Shown here: positions 11,639 through 23,334 of the stretch, piece by piece
How positions within the stretch are numbered: the first letter of the stretch is position 1
Layout of the letters: each line of letters opens with the position of its first letter
Assembly: GCA_022495005.1 (NCBI GenBank)
Contig: JAGYXB010000698.1
Location: forward strand, 186,001-250,000
Direction of reading: 5' to 3'
DNA from: Rhyacophila brunnea
Lineage: Eukaryota > Arthropoda > Insecta > Trichoptera > Rhyacophilidae
Length of the DNA stretch: 64,000 nt
The notes under the pieces: model-generated
Seen by the model: only the letters and a program-made list of their open reading frames with translations
Database searches by the model: none
What the model was told of the DNA's origin: nothing
Translations under genes and position numbers: made by a program

Positions 11639-11826
11639 CATCCAACCCTTCGCTTCTGGAACGCAGCATACCAATAAAGGAGGATGCCGAAACACCGGTC
11701 GACTCCGAAGAATTCGTCCTCGATCGGCCTTTCCTGTTTTTCGTCCGCGATGTAATCGACAACATTGTCGTTGTGGCGGGAAAAGTGACAGATCCTGGAA
11801 CAATGGCGCCATTCGGATCGCTGTGA
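11639..11826 (+). CDS. Serpin 1, last coding exon (reactive loop and C-terminus)
   Basis: Preceded by ATTTCCAG. The first two bases complete a GCA codon with the G left by exon 5385-5523, so phase 1 matches exactly. The peptide runs ASNPSLLERSIPIKEDAE, then SEEFVLDRPFLFFVRD and IDNIVVVAGKVTDPG, ending in MAPFGSL and TGA at 11824-11826. The F-x-x-D-R-P-F-x-F and G-K-V-x-D-P motifs are the serpin C-terminal signature. The loop between hinge and FVLDRPF is about ten residues longer than in alpha-1-antitrypsin, with an Arg-Ser pair as a possible cleavage site. The visible part of serpin 1 totals 236 residues. Confidence 0.92.
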
Positions 11827-11946
11827 TTTGATTGAATACAATCACACCATCTAACGATCAGTCTTGAAACGTTTCTTTTGAATTACTTTGTAAAGCAATA
11901 GAAAGCCAACAGATCACTGCTCAAGTAGCTGAAATTAATTTAATCT

Positions 11947-11952
11947 AATAAA
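11947..11952 (+). terminator. Candidate poly(A) signal of serpin 1
   Basis: AATAAA lies about 120 bases after the serpin 1 stop codon, a normal distance for an insect 3' UTR. AT-rich DNA gives this hexamer often by chance. Confidence 0.4.
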
Positions 11953-13057
11953 TATTATATTGGACAATCAAAAAATATACTATCTTTAGTTAAAATATTA
12001 AAAATACAGTGAAAGATGTTATTTATTTATTTGTTATTTTTAACGATATACTTAAATTTGTCCAATCATTGATGGATAGTTATAAATTTGTATTATAATG
12101 AATGGAAATAATTATGTTGCATTAAATCGATTCCGCATATTTTTTATTATTAAAACGATTGATTGATTGATCCATTCATTATTATACATCATTAATTTTA
12201 TAAAAATTAAATTATGGAGTCTTTTAAAATCATTAATAATACAATATTTATTTATGCAAGTGTCGTAATTATTCCAGTTTCTTTTGTTTCTATATCTAAT
12301 CATGCCTGACAAACGAGTCGGTAGGTGAGTTTCATGTTGATCGTTAATAAATATGTATTGTTATTTGTTATGTCGTATTAACTTTGTAGCCATTCTTTTA
12401 AAAGGTTAGGTAATTAGTTAGAAACATTGCATAATAATTTGAGATTTTATTACATTTTAATTACTTTAAGAGTATGCCTTCAGTCATTTGAAGTAGGTGG
12501 TTAACGATACTTGAATAATGTGATTAGAAAAGTATGTAGGTATAATTCAGAGGCATTTGATATTGAAAAAGTACACAAATAATTTATTTTAAATTATTAA
12601 TTAGATTTATTACAATCATATGAAATATCTTAGTTATTTTAAGTACCTATATATATTATGTACCTATATTTTATAATAAAAACACCTAGTGAAATAAAAT
12701 AATATATATTTTTTTAATTTATTGTTGTGACTATTTACCCCTTATTTACATATTGGTAAATTAAAAATATATCATATTCAAATTGTGTACAAATAATTAC
12801 AATTTAATAAACTGTCACGATCATAGTCTTATAAATTAATTGGCTATAATAAAAACGCAATATTTTCATACATAGTATACTAACTTAGGAAAATTATAGA
12901 AATTTCCTTTGATATAATACTTTCAAAAATTAATATTGTTGTCATGGAATATATTGAAAACAATTATTTCTTCATGACTTGTATTAACTTATTGCTTTAT
13001 GAAGGTCTTCGCTAGATATTTTTTCTTATTAACATTTTTATGTTACAATAGATTGGG
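11953..13057. other. Gene-free AT-rich stretch after serpin 1
   Basis: Nothing recognised. Confidence 0.6.
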
Positions 13058-13065
13058 GATGTGAC

Positions 13066-13699
13066 TAGGGATTGCAATACCGGTATTTCAAAACCGGTAT
13101 TCCAGTATTTATCAATACCGAAATACCGGTTTTAAAAATCCAAAATACCAGAATTTTCGGTATTAAGAAAGCATACTCGTTTACGTTTTTGAAAATGAAT
13201 TATAAGCTATGTGCTGCTAAAATGCAAACATATTGAGTGAATCCAACAGAGGTAAAAAATAAAACAAATTTCATCAAATATGTTTTACAAATTATCATAA
13301 GATTATTTCGAAATAGAAAACATCCGTGACAAAAATGTTCAATTATTCTATAATTATTGATGACTGTTAGTACAAGCGTTGAATTTAAGAAGCTTTTCCT
13401 GTAGCCGGACTTATTTGCACTTGATGAACTTTTGAGGGCTTTAGTTAAAATTATCAATATATTCAAATTATTTGTAAAAAATCACTAGTTCTACAATTAT
13501 GATCAATACATATTTTTAAATGTCAATATAATAAATGTAAGTATGTAGGATTTTGTTATAAAATAATATTTTAAAAAGATTTTAATAGCTATATTTATTG
13601 ATAACCTACTTCTGTTTTTAATGTATAAGAAATACTGGTATTCAACAAGAAATACCGAAAAACCGGTATTGACATTTTCATTTGGTATTGCAATCCCTA
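13066..13699. mobile_element. hAT derivative with TAGGGATTGCAATACCGG ends
   Basis: Both ends read TAGGGATTGCAATACC inward. Flanks are GATGTGAC (13058-13065) and GATATGAC (13700-13707), 7 of 8 identical. Subterminal copies of AATACCGG recur. The 634-bp interior has no intact transposase. Confidence 0.8.
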
Positions 13700-13707
13700 G
13701 ATATGAC

Positions 13708-14848
13708 TGAGTTACTGAAACTAGTTGTCGAAAAAATTCGCTAGAATAATCAAAATTCTGATATAATTATTATGAAAGAATAAATAAAACCAAGGATGTA
13801 TCCTTGTACACTGTGTTTTGTGAACCATATAAAACAAGAAAATACATAATCAGATTGAAGAAGATGATAAAAAACCTTTTTCTATAGATATGGGGCCCAA
13901 ATATATTACAGTGATGGGAAAAAATCACATACAAGCCCCGATAAAATACTAATGTAGTTACTAACATTTGCATACAAAAGTAGCACCACGTCACACTGGG
14001 ATTGCCTTCAGCGACGTTATAGGGAAATCACAGATGGCTTCATCTTAAAGAAATTCATCATACGAAAATTTTGGCCTCATTCTCTAAAATTCTATTGACT
14101 AGGGGGGAAATTGAACATTTATCTCAACAGCAATCCGTTGTCAGATTAACGTTACAACAACTATACTAGGTGTGCCATATTGAATAAATGGTAAAAAAAA
14201 TAGGAAACTGAAAATAGTGGGAAGTGAAAATATCATATGAAAAGATCAAGGAGCAACTTAAAAGGAAAATTTACTAACAGTATTTATAGAGTAAAATAAA
14301 AGTCGTATGGGAAAGCCTAGGAACTAGAAAATACTTACTGGCTAGGACAAAGGAGATAACCAAGAATGACGGCAAAAAAATGTAGACAGTAGAATATTAG
14401 AGTAGTTGAGCTCAAAAGTGCTGACAGATTTAGAGGCCCTCTTGTGATTTTTCGCCTCTGTGAGTGTTAAAAATACGTCAATATTAATTATTGTGCCAAG
14501 ATCTTTTACTTGACCTATCATACTATGACCATATAAACCGCAATGAATCGGCAAAGTACAATGATGAACAATCCAAAAGGGTACATAAAAGGAGACAATA
14601 TGTCAAAAATTAATATTTATTTTGATCAATCGTGATCGCCGTATGAGAAGGCATGGGATGTAGAAAAATATAGGATAGGAATAGGCGTAAGAGACGGCTA
14701 AATTATTATTCCTCGGCGTTTACAGGTTTGGTGCTCCCTTGTGATATTTTTGTCTCTTTGACAAACCATAATTATTGAGTGTTATATAATCACAAATATT
14801 ATCTTTTTTGTAAAATAAATATTAGCGCCTCACCTGTTTCGTGGCGTG
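13708..14848. other. Gene-free stretch, possibly old LINE sequence
   Basis: ACCGCAATGAATCGGCAAAG near 14538 recurs as ACCGCAATGAATCAGCAAAG near 15486, so parts of 14530-14700 and 15480-15690 are related. No domain could be read. Confidence 0.4.
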
Positions 14849-15131
14849 TCCGGAAATTTGTACGTATGCACGTTCACCGTATCAGACTTCACCGTGAAAT
14901 GTTGTATCGGAAATATATAGTCGTATATTAAAGACCGTCAAGCCTCTTTGGGTTGTATAGTACTTACTGAGATAAAATTATTCATATCTAAATAAAACAC
15001 GCTTCTTGTCAGTTTACAGGACGCCAACGGCATAATAAAATTAGAGATCGCATAGTATACGGTCATCTCTTTCCGATAGAAAGTTCACGGCGAACTGTGC
15101 TACGGTGAAATGTTTTACGTACAATTTACAT
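14849..15131. mobile_element. Foldback element with TCCGGAAATTTGTACGTA end
   Basis: The left arm (TCCGGAAATTTGTACGTATG, then TTCACCGTGAAATGTTGTAT) is an imperfect inverted copy of 15057-15131. The outer sequence recurs at the right end of the element at 61837-62236, so these are one family. Confidence 0.55.
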
Positions 15132-15431
15132 GTAGCCTCTGAGGGTCTCGAAGATTGGATAAAGCCAGCAGAGCATCTCCTACCCGTAGCCGGTCTCGGG
15201 AACCGTACATGGAAAGCCCTAGACAAACTGAGAACCATGGTAGGGCGCGCTCGAGACAACATGGTGAAGTGGGGGTTCTCTGATGACCAAACCTGCGAGT
15301 GCGGTGAAATGCAAAGCATGGAGCATCTTTTTTCATGCAAGGCTTGCCCAGTAAGCTGCAATTTCGACGAGATCCAACAAGCCGAGGAAAATGATGTTGC
15401 CTTCGCCAACTTCTGGAGCGACACATTGTAG
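15120..15431 (+). pseudogene. Non-LTR retrotransposon C-terminal fragment
   Basis: Encodes GNRTWKALDKLRTMVGRARD, then NMVKWGFSDDQTCECGEMQS and MEHLFSCKACPVSC. This is the Cys/His-rich tail found after the reverse transcriptase domain in many insect LINEs (C-x-C-G-x(n)-H-L-x(3)-C). Stop at 15429-15431, then GACGACGAAGAAGACG as a short LINE-like tail. Only the last 100 residues remain. It abuts the foldback element at 14849-15131. Confidence 0.6.
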
Positions 15432-15689
15432 CTATTGAAGACCCGAGACGACGAAGAAGACGTGTAACCGTTTCGTGGAAATTCACCGCAATGAATCAGC
15501 AAAGTGTAATGGCGATCTAATAGGGAAGAGACACGTCAACGATCGATGATTATATGGATCAACCGAGATTGTGATATGCTTGTGGTGAAACGTTGGAATA
15601 TGGCCACTTGGCATAAATAGATGGAGAGAGTTGTTGAAGAAAGCCATAGGCTTAACTGAGTTGCCACACTATTGATGATGATTATGACA

Positions 15690-16494
15690 TGTAACACTGT
15701 GGAACAAAAATAGATTGTGAGTCGTGTGTTGATTTTGATTACTGTTTTTTTCTATGTGCGCAACTTACCTATTTCAAATTCGCGTATATAAATATTTGTT
15801 CTAAAAATAAATGGATAAATGATTAATATGCGTTCGCGATCACAAAGTAGGAACCAATAACAAATAATATCCAGCTATACCGGTTTTATCAGAATGTAAT
15901 AATTAAAATCGTTTTACTTTGTGGAATTCCCAATCGTTAAAGTGATGTGTATCAAAATGGCATTATGAACATTGCCAGTGTATAGGTAAGTTACCGGAAC
16001 GGAACTAATTTATTGATAAATAAAATATTATATTTAAAAACTAACCTAAAGAATGTTTATTATAGAATCATATTTTGAACGTATTATGACTGGAATCATT
16101 ATTAGTTGAACCGATTAGAGGAAAAAATATACACCTAATGACGTAGGTTGTATCAAACCGCCTTATTGACTCCGAACGAATTGAAAAGGGAATCGCGAAA
16201 GAGAGGTTGTGGAATGTTTTTTTGTAAAGAATATGGTCAGGATGAACGCTGTTTAGTTATAACTACTGATTTATTGAGGCACATTAGAAATTACAAGATA
16301 ATTGCAATACAATATTTTCTTTACACAACGGGTGTACGGTGAATGTTTCGGAGTACCTACACATCTAGACTGTGTTTAATTGCTTCGAAATGGAGATCGG
16401 TACAGTTTAAAGTTCACGGTGTTGCTTTTTTCTAGTAGATATAATTATATCTGATGTATTTTCAAATTATGTACGCTCAATAAAATAATGATTT
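15690..16494. other. Gene-free stretch
   Basis: No supported gene. A 64-codon frame at 16148 has no recognisable domain. Confidence 0.5.
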
Positions 16495-16534
16495 TTCTTC
16501 TTCTTCCTGGCGCAACAACCATGTGTGTGTCGTG

Positions 16535-16695
16535 ATTTCCTCCAACATCTGCTTCCATCCAAGACACCTTGAGGTATTTTTGACTTTTTTGTGAATTGCT
16601 GAAGAATTACTGTTTTCTAACATGTCTGTATTATCGAAATGTGGAACTTATTAATTTTAAATATTTTATACTTGAAATAAACTTTTCAAATTCAA
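16535..16695. repeat. Dispersed direct repeat, copy 1, next to a LINE 3' tail
   Basis: GAGGTATTTTTGACTTTTTT and AAATGTGGAACTTATTAATT recur at 23335-23455 in the same orientation with about 85 percent identity by eye. The TTCTTCTTCTTCCTGGCGC just to the left (16495-16514) looks like a minus-strand LINE 3' tail. Confidence 0.5.
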
Positions 16696-16739
16696 CTCGA
16701 CACTATCCCTCTATCTTGGATTAAGTCAACCAGGACTTT

Positions 16740-19590
16740 GCTTGGTGTTAAAAATCATCTTGTCTTCCCTCTCCAGGTCTTTCAAAGCAGATTACTTGTG
16801 CTGTGAACCATGTTCATATTTGTTTTTCTCCAATATGTCCATATCAGCACAGAGACGTTCAAATTTAGAGTTCCATAATTCTTTATTTTTTAATCCAGCA
16901 ATTGCAATTACATTAAGGGGAGAAAAAATTAATTCTTTTACCGCAGGATTAAGAGGTTTTTTTTTAAAAAAAGACTGACGTCGCTTTGCTGTTTCCGAAT
17001 TCCTGAAACCTGTTGAGAAAAGCTTCCCTCTTATTTAAAATTGTTGTTTTGAAATAGCAAATGTCAATATCAAAATTATTTTCTTGGCGATGTTTCAGCA
17101 GGCTTAGTTAGCAAATATTCTCTTCAAAATCTTGAGCAAAAAGAGATAATTTCTTTTCGAATGAAATAACTTCTAGCATTGAAAAAAATGTGTTTCCATC
17201 CCCTCGCAGTTTAAAATTAAGCTGATTTAGATGAGACGTAACGTCTACCACGAAATGAAATTTTTGGATCAACTGATCGCCCGTTATTTCTGGATAGTGA
17301 ACACCCTTCTCAAGGAGAAATGCTTTAATTTCTGTTAATAAGGAAGCAAAACATTTAAAACGTTTCCTCTTGATAACCAACGTACATTGTTATGTAGCGG
17401 AAGATCTGCGTACTCACTCTCCATTTCAGCTAAAAAAATCTTTAAATTGACGATGATTAAGAACTTTAGCTGTAATGGAGTTGATAATGCAAATTTCTTC
17501 TTAAAATGTCTGCTCACAAAGCGTTTCTTGACGAATGATCAATGGTAAGCAAGTATCTCGTGATTATTTTTTTCTTTCAAAATAGTAACAACCCCCTTTC
17601 TTACGCCGGTCATACTTTTCGCCCTGTCTGTTGAAATTGACATAAATTTATTGAGAGGAATTATTATGTTTTTCCATGCACTCAACTACAGCATTTGCAA
17701 TATTCTCCGCACGTGCTTGACCTTTGAGTGGCAATAATCCTAAAAGTTCTTCTTTAAGACCAGTAGGTGAAATAAATCGTAGAAATTTGTGCTGTATCAT
17801 TTATGTCACAAGACTTGTCAACTGCTATTGATAAAGCTGAAACCAATTTAAGATCTTCGACTTGCTGGTTTGTTATATTCGAACTGTTCTATATTTCACT
17901 ATTGGAACCACTTGCGGACTGACACCCAACGCGTACGGTCACCTGCCAATCGCTCCGTTCCGATCAGTAATTCTACACTCCGAATTTACTATCAGATACA
18001 GACATAATTCCTACGAATTATCTACTGCTGTCCATCGTCGTCCGCATGCCACACATAGAAGACCAAAGAGCCGAAATAATTAAAACTCTCCAAGTACCAA
18101 ATTGTTTCCTCCGCCCAAGACACCTCAAGACTGCCACCATGAAGTTTGAGCCAACGGAAACAACCCTAGCTAAATTATCACAAGAACTTGACAGCCTCGC
18201 ATGGATCAGGAATCTCATATTGCGTGACTGCCTGAACCTGCACACCCTACTACTGACAGCCTTCATGATGCCCAATTGCGCAAACAATCCGTACCGCGCA
18301 ACCGGAACACACATGTAAAAAGATTATCCAGCACGATGACGACGAACTGACAACCCTCAGACAGATGGCGCTCAACTCCAAACCGCCACCACGAAACACT
18401 ATACACTCATGGACCAACCGGAAACACACACACCAAACACCTCCAGTCACGCCCGCCAAAGAAGCAGACTACCTCCCGCACCCACAAGACACGTTAACTA
18501 CCGGATAACAGTCGTCATAAGGGGCTTTCCGTTTGGCGTGCATACTGAAGACATCACGAACGAACTACTACGCAGAGGCCTCCCTATTGTCAGCGTCCAG
18601 AGGATGACCCGGGGCAGGAGCCAACAACCGATGCCTCTTGTCCTGGTCAGACTCCTAGACAACGATAGAGGGAGGCAGATCTTCTCACTACAACACACAT
18701 TTTACCACAGACTGAAAATTGAAACACCTAGACGTAGCACCAACAGCGGGATCCAATGCACCAGATGCCAAAAATTCAATCACACAACTCAGAATTGCAC
18801 TGCCCATCCATCCCGCCGAGATCAAACTGCACCTCCCGCACGCTGCAACCCAGAACAGCAACAAGACATTCAAAAATCGAGCGAAACAATACAGCAACTG
18901 ACTGACTTGACGCACAGACCGGAACAATATACAACACAAACACAAACCGAAGAGGTACCACTGGAAACTCTCAAACCCCGCCCGGACATAACCAAGTCAG
19001 ACAATCCTTCAGACTACAATGATCTTATGTTCATGCTTGAGCGAGACAAACACACAGATCAGACTGACCAAAAGGAGGCTCCTACCATCACGGAAACCCC
19101 CTCATGGACGAAAAAATCCAAAAAGATGACCAAACCACCGCCAAACACCGGAAGCGACTTCATGAAGCACTGAACCCCTCCGGAAGAAACGCCAGCCAGC
19201 CGGACACAACGGATCCAAGGAGTGAAGAGGAGAAGCTGAAAAATCGGTGCAACTCGGTCTCGAGTCGACGGATGCCCTCATGCTGTATGTTCACAGCAAA
19301 CTTTTACAAATTACTACACGATCAAATCACAGAGATCTCCAACCTGGCCTCGGTCGGTCGCGAAGCCACCGAGGCCAGGTTCACCAAACTGAATAACATG
19401 CTTCACCTACAGACAGGAACTAGATAAGGCGGGAATAGGCCAAAAAGTTCGCCTAGGAGTCCCAAATTGATAAGCACATTACCCCAAGCATTTCACTATT
19501 TTAGTCCGTACGTGGTCATTTGTGGTAGAGCCAGACTCAAGGGGCCAAAGAGCCACATGCGGCTTGCGAGCCGCAGTTTGCCGACCACTG
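16740..19590 (-). mobile_element. hAT transposon of the GTF2IRD2/ZBED type, decayed, with a nested insert
   Basis: The 5' terminus on the minus strand is CAGTGGTCGGCAAACTGCGG, at 19590 running left. Transposase fragments follow: [20 protein letters not shown] (about 17860), SEYADLPLHNNVRWLSRGNV (17440-17380), ASLLTEIKAFLLEKGVHYPE, DVTSHLNQLNFKLRGDGNTF and, near 16850, NKELWNSKFERLCADMDILE. Several frameshifts and stops break it. I recognise these blocks from hAT-derived GTF2IRD2-like proteins common in insects. The 3' end and its target duplication are missing. 17885-19440 is foreign to it. Confidence 0.75.
17885..19440 (+). pseudogene. Gag-like ORF1 of a jockey-type retroelement, frameshifted
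   Basis: A GC-richer block on the + strand. The open stretch 18409-19173 encodes NYRITVVIRGFPFGVHTEDI, then MPLVLVRLLDNDRG and a zinc knuckle CTRCQKFNHTTQNC (C-x2-C-x4-H-x4-C), the PRE_C2HC arrangement of jockey-like nucleic-acid-binding proteins. The N-terminal part is in another frame (18046-18318), and the C-terminal part (19104-19427) in a third, ending in coiled-coil-like VGREATEARFTKLNNMLHL. No reverse transcriptase follows: within about 50 bases the sequence returns to hAT 5' leader. Confidence 0.7.
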
Positions 19591-20077
19591 GCTTAAAGTA
19601 AGACAATACCGTAATTATTAAAAGGATGTGGTCTAGATAATTGAATTCTTTGCAGGCTCCAGATGAGATCAGCGTGTTTTGTTGTCAGTTATTTTCCATG
19701 CGTCATATATAAGTTCAATGGCCTCTTTATGTAAACTACATAGAACCTTTTTAGCATGTCATAGTTTCGAATTATGTTTTTTGATCAATAGTATTCTAAA
19801 ATTAAACTGGCTTAATAGTTCGCCTTGTTCAAATATTTATTTATAAAATTATGATGTCTCCAGAGTTATTACAATGTAACAGATTTTGTGAGTCTTGTAA
19901 GAAAAACATAATAACTTATATATCTAAAAGATGAAAGCTAAAATTTGCAAAGTTTTTCTATAAAAAAATCTGTCACGTCCAATCATTGTCGTCGAAATCC
20001 CGTATACCTAGAGATTTTTAATTCGATCTACATCTTGTGCAATGTGGTATATGGTAATATATTAATAAACAAAGAAA

Positions 20078-20190
20078 TGTAGGTATATAATTTAACTACT
20101 AAAAAAATCTTTTTGAAAAAAATACGACGCGCAGCAAAACTTAAACCCGCGTTACACCAGTGTGCTCTACCAACTATTCTATATATGTCC
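20078..20190 (-). repeat. SINE fragment with a third tRNA-like head
   Basis: On the minus strand, a head with AGTTGGTAGAGCACACTGG (A box) and CGCGGGTTTAAG (poor B box) leads into TTTTTTTCAAAAAGATTTTT, the same linker as in the copies at 1495 and 29523. The 3' body is lost. Confidence 0.5.
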
Positions 20191-20238
20191 TTAGGACCTA
20201 TCTAATTACAAAGAAATTAGCTAACAAATGGTTATTAA

Positions 20239-21085
20239 GGGGGATGCTTATAGTATCAGAGGTGAAAAGAGGCACCTAACGGAAAAATACGAAGCTTGCA
20301 ATTTGAGATTTTTTTTTGATAATTTATAATTTCAACTGTAGTAATTAATAAATATGTATCTGAAAACACTAAAAAGATTTTTTATTTTTTTTTAAATTTA
20401 AAGATAAACTGGCAATTGTAAAAAAATGTAATAAAATGTGAATTCGTTGCAGGGTCAAATCTTATTATTACATTATATTTTATGGCCATATTTATTATTA
20501 AAATTTAGTTTATTAAGTTTTAGATTTTTTGTCGTTTAGATTTTTGACTAATTCATCGTTTTAATATTTTTTATATATATTTTAAAAAACATCGATTTTT
20601 ATAAAAATATAAATGTGTATAACTTGAAACCCTTTTTATTTATATCAAATTTTATTTTAGGCATGGTCACAATATTGAAGCTCGAGTTGATATAAATAAA
20701 AAGGATTTCAAGTTATACACATTTATATTTTTATAAAAATCAATGTTTTTAAAAATAAATATAAAAAATATTAAAACGATGAATTAGTCAAAAATCTAAA
20801 CGACAGAAAATCTAAAACTTAATAAACTAAATTTTAATGATAATTATGACCATAAAATATAATGCAATAATAAGATTTGACCCTGCAACGAATTCACATT
20901 TTATTACATTTTTTTACAACTGTAAGTTTATCTTTAAGTTTAAAAAAAAATTAAAAATCTTTTTAATGTTTTCGGATACATATTTATTAATTAATATAGT
21001 TGAAATTGTAAATTATCAAAAAAAAAATTCAAATTGCAAGCTTAGTATATTTCCGCTAGGTTCTCTGCTGGCATGCGTCTCCCCC
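20239..21085. mobile_element. 847-bp TTAA-flanked foldback element, near-perfect palindrome
   Basis: Bounded by TTAA at 20235-20238 and 21086-21089, with GGGGGA..TCCCCC ends. Arms of about 400 bases are inverted copies of each other (for example TGAATTCGTTGCAGGGTCAA at about 20440 against its complement at about 20890), with a loop of roughly 40 bases around 20665-20685. A TTAA duplication fits the piggyBac superfamily. There is no coding sequence. Confidence 0.8.
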
Positions 21086-21255
21086 TTAAAGTTCTGGTTC
21101 TAATTTGTTTTTACACGCAATAAAGCCAGTGTATCACTACGTTTATGACATGTGACCCCATCCAGTTGGAACCAGATGTTTTCCAATTCAAAATCTTCCA
21201 ATTTCGGCAACAAAGAGTAGAGCATTTTGCCAATAGCAAATGCCATTGACCGCAA

Positions 21256-21428
21256 GGCCCCGTCCAGGATAGGCGCATTCGGCAGAGCGTTGAGCGGCGA
21301 GCGCAACTTATAAAAGTATAACCAAAAAAAGACATTGTCTACGAACATTTTCACACACGGTTATAAATACGTTTAAGTTGCGCGCGCCGCTCAACGCTCC
21401 GCCAAACGCACCTACCCTGGACGAGGCC
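21256..21428. mobile_element. 173-bp palindromic MITE in the DDE relic
   Basis: Starts GGCCCCGTCCAGGATAGG, and the right end reads inward GGCCTCGTCCAGGGTAGG. GCGTTGAGCGGCG is shared by both arms. Flanks are CAA and TAA, so a 3-bp PIF/Harbinger-like duplication is possible but imperfect. Confidence 0.65.
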
Positions 21429-21813
21429 TAATGGTCGCTCTTTTATCATTATTATCATCACAGCCCGATGACGTCTCCATCTCAAAAATCGCACCAAACA
21501 GTAACTTTCGCAGCATGTGGCAGCCTCTCTTGAATCATTTGTCGGATTCCTCGCCCTAAATACGACAGTTTTACTTATTAACGAATCCATTGAGGTGCAA
21601 ATGTACCGCATCACTGAAGATGCCTTTACTTGAAAAATCATCAGCGGTTGCCTGCTCTTCAAAGACTTGTCGGCGAATCTACGACGCTGCCCGTGGTCCA
21701 TTGGCTTTAGTTATCGCGTGAGCTGGATTCTATATGGGTGTATTCATGTAGAATTTGCTATAATGAGAGGCCAAGTTGCTTCGATTTTCCTAGAATCGAC
21801 ATTTCTGTGTCTT

Positions 21814-22050
21814 CAGGGCTCGAAATGGAACGGAACGCACCGGAGCGCCGTTCCGGCTCGTGAAATTTGTAAAATTATCGCTCCGTCTCTTGGAAAAAAT
21901 ATGTTGACCATCTGAGCTAGATAGACCATAGAATAGAAAATCTGATACACTTATTTTTATAAAATACACATACAATTTGATGACTATGTAAATATCTTCA
22001 GAAAATTTGTCGAGCGCTCCGGTTCGTAAACTTTTCCATTTCGAGCGCTG
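21814..22050. mobile_element. hAT-type MITE, copy 2, opposite orientation, perfect 8-bp duplication
   Basis: Starts CAGGGCTCGAAATGGAACG and ends TTTCGAGCGCTG, flanked by identical TGTGTCTT at 21806-21813 and 22051-22058. Its 237 bp match copy 1 in reverse orientation over the full length. It is inserted in the broken transposase at 21100-22200. Confidence 0.88.
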
Positions 22051-22676
22051 TGTGTCTTCGCCCATACTTTCACGTTTAGCAGCAATGTTTTCGCGTAAAC
22101 GGGCTGGATAAACATGTACAGCTATCAGGCAACGCAAAACACTACCAGTCTTCAAAAATTTTAATCAGGTTGCGAATACAGCTATCAGTTAGAGTTAGGC
22201 GATAATTTCTACCGAATTCTGTTCTTAGAGTAGTAAGACCTTCGAGGATTTGCCATTTTCGTAGTATGATTGTGTATCAATTGTGTTAAATGATAAACTT
22301 TCCACTGACGATATATCAAAAATACGCGCCTGGACTGAAATTAATATCACGAGTTGAATAACTATATTATAGTTTTCACATTTTTGAAGCGTTTCTCATA
22401 ATGCGTTAATTTTGGCAGTCGGTATTTGTATTTTAAATCAATGTATCTGGCGGCGCTTTTCAGTGGACTATAATCGGGGTAGATTACCGATGCTGGGGGA
22501 GGGCGGTTACATAGGGATTCAATCCAGGCACTAACATTTGATATTGGGATGGTTGGCGTGCTGGAGTTGGTTCCATGTTTACGACCTCACACTACTAGTA
22601 AACTTATTAAATTACCATAATTATTACTAACCGGTGTCAGTTTTACTCCAAATTTTAACTAATTGCTAATAATTTA

Positions 22677-22800
22677 ATAACCTTTTTTTAAAGTTTTTTT
22701 CTAGTAGTTGTATATTTCTCTGAGGTGTTTTAAAATTATGTATGTTCAATAAAGAATGTTACATTCTCATTAAATTAACAAAAATATTACTCAGGAATCG
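22677..22800 (+). repeat. SINE body fragment, headless
   Basis: Contains AAAATTATGTATGTTCAATA and ATGTTACATTCTCATTAAAT, matching the middle of the SINE at 29316-29523. Similar pieces occur at 16430-16490 (+) and 48485-48535 (minus). Confidence 0.4.
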
Positions 22801-23334
22801 TAAATGTTTCACCTTCAACATGACAATGAAATCATATTATATTACAACAATGTATACGATTGTTACATTCTATTTATTTTCTCTATGGTGCGATTTTCAA
22901 AATTCATTATTCAGCGATTGACGCATTGGACATGCCTGTTGCATAAAATTATTTTTTTAAATGTAAAACTCAATTATTATTAAATTTAGTAATCTGTGAG
23001 AAAAATTCACAAGAATAATATCGTCATAATGCGAAATATTGATTTCATACAACAATATAAAAGACGGAAATACAATTTTTTGTTTTTTTTTTATTAAATA
23101 AAAATACATTAACATAACAGTAAAATAACTTAACATTATACTTTGCATTTACCTATTGATATAAAATATCATCTAAATATATGTATTGTATGTAAACCAT
23201 TTTTTTCCTTATTGATACTATGTTTCAGAAATTTGCAATTTCCTAGGCAGATACAATTTCACCTACAAATGCAATACTATCAAATATGATAATATTATAA
23301 TATGTGTCACTAGATTTCTAAATCAGCCAAGTAC

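Larger units (their letters stand above)
21100..22200 (-). pseudogene. Tc1/mariner-superfamily (DDE_3) transposase relic
   Basis: The minus strand encodes GIFSDAVHLHLNGFVNK near 21610-21560, then NCRI and GEES pieces between stops, and after a gap LENIWFQLDGVTCHKRSDTL at 21190-21130. The pattern FSDExHFxLNGxVNKQNCRIW and NxWFQQDGAxxHxxxxT belongs to DDE transposases widespread in insects. Here the first catalytic Asp is in FSDA and the second in QLDG. Several stops and two MITEs (21256-21428, 21814-22050) disrupt it. Confidence 0.65.
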
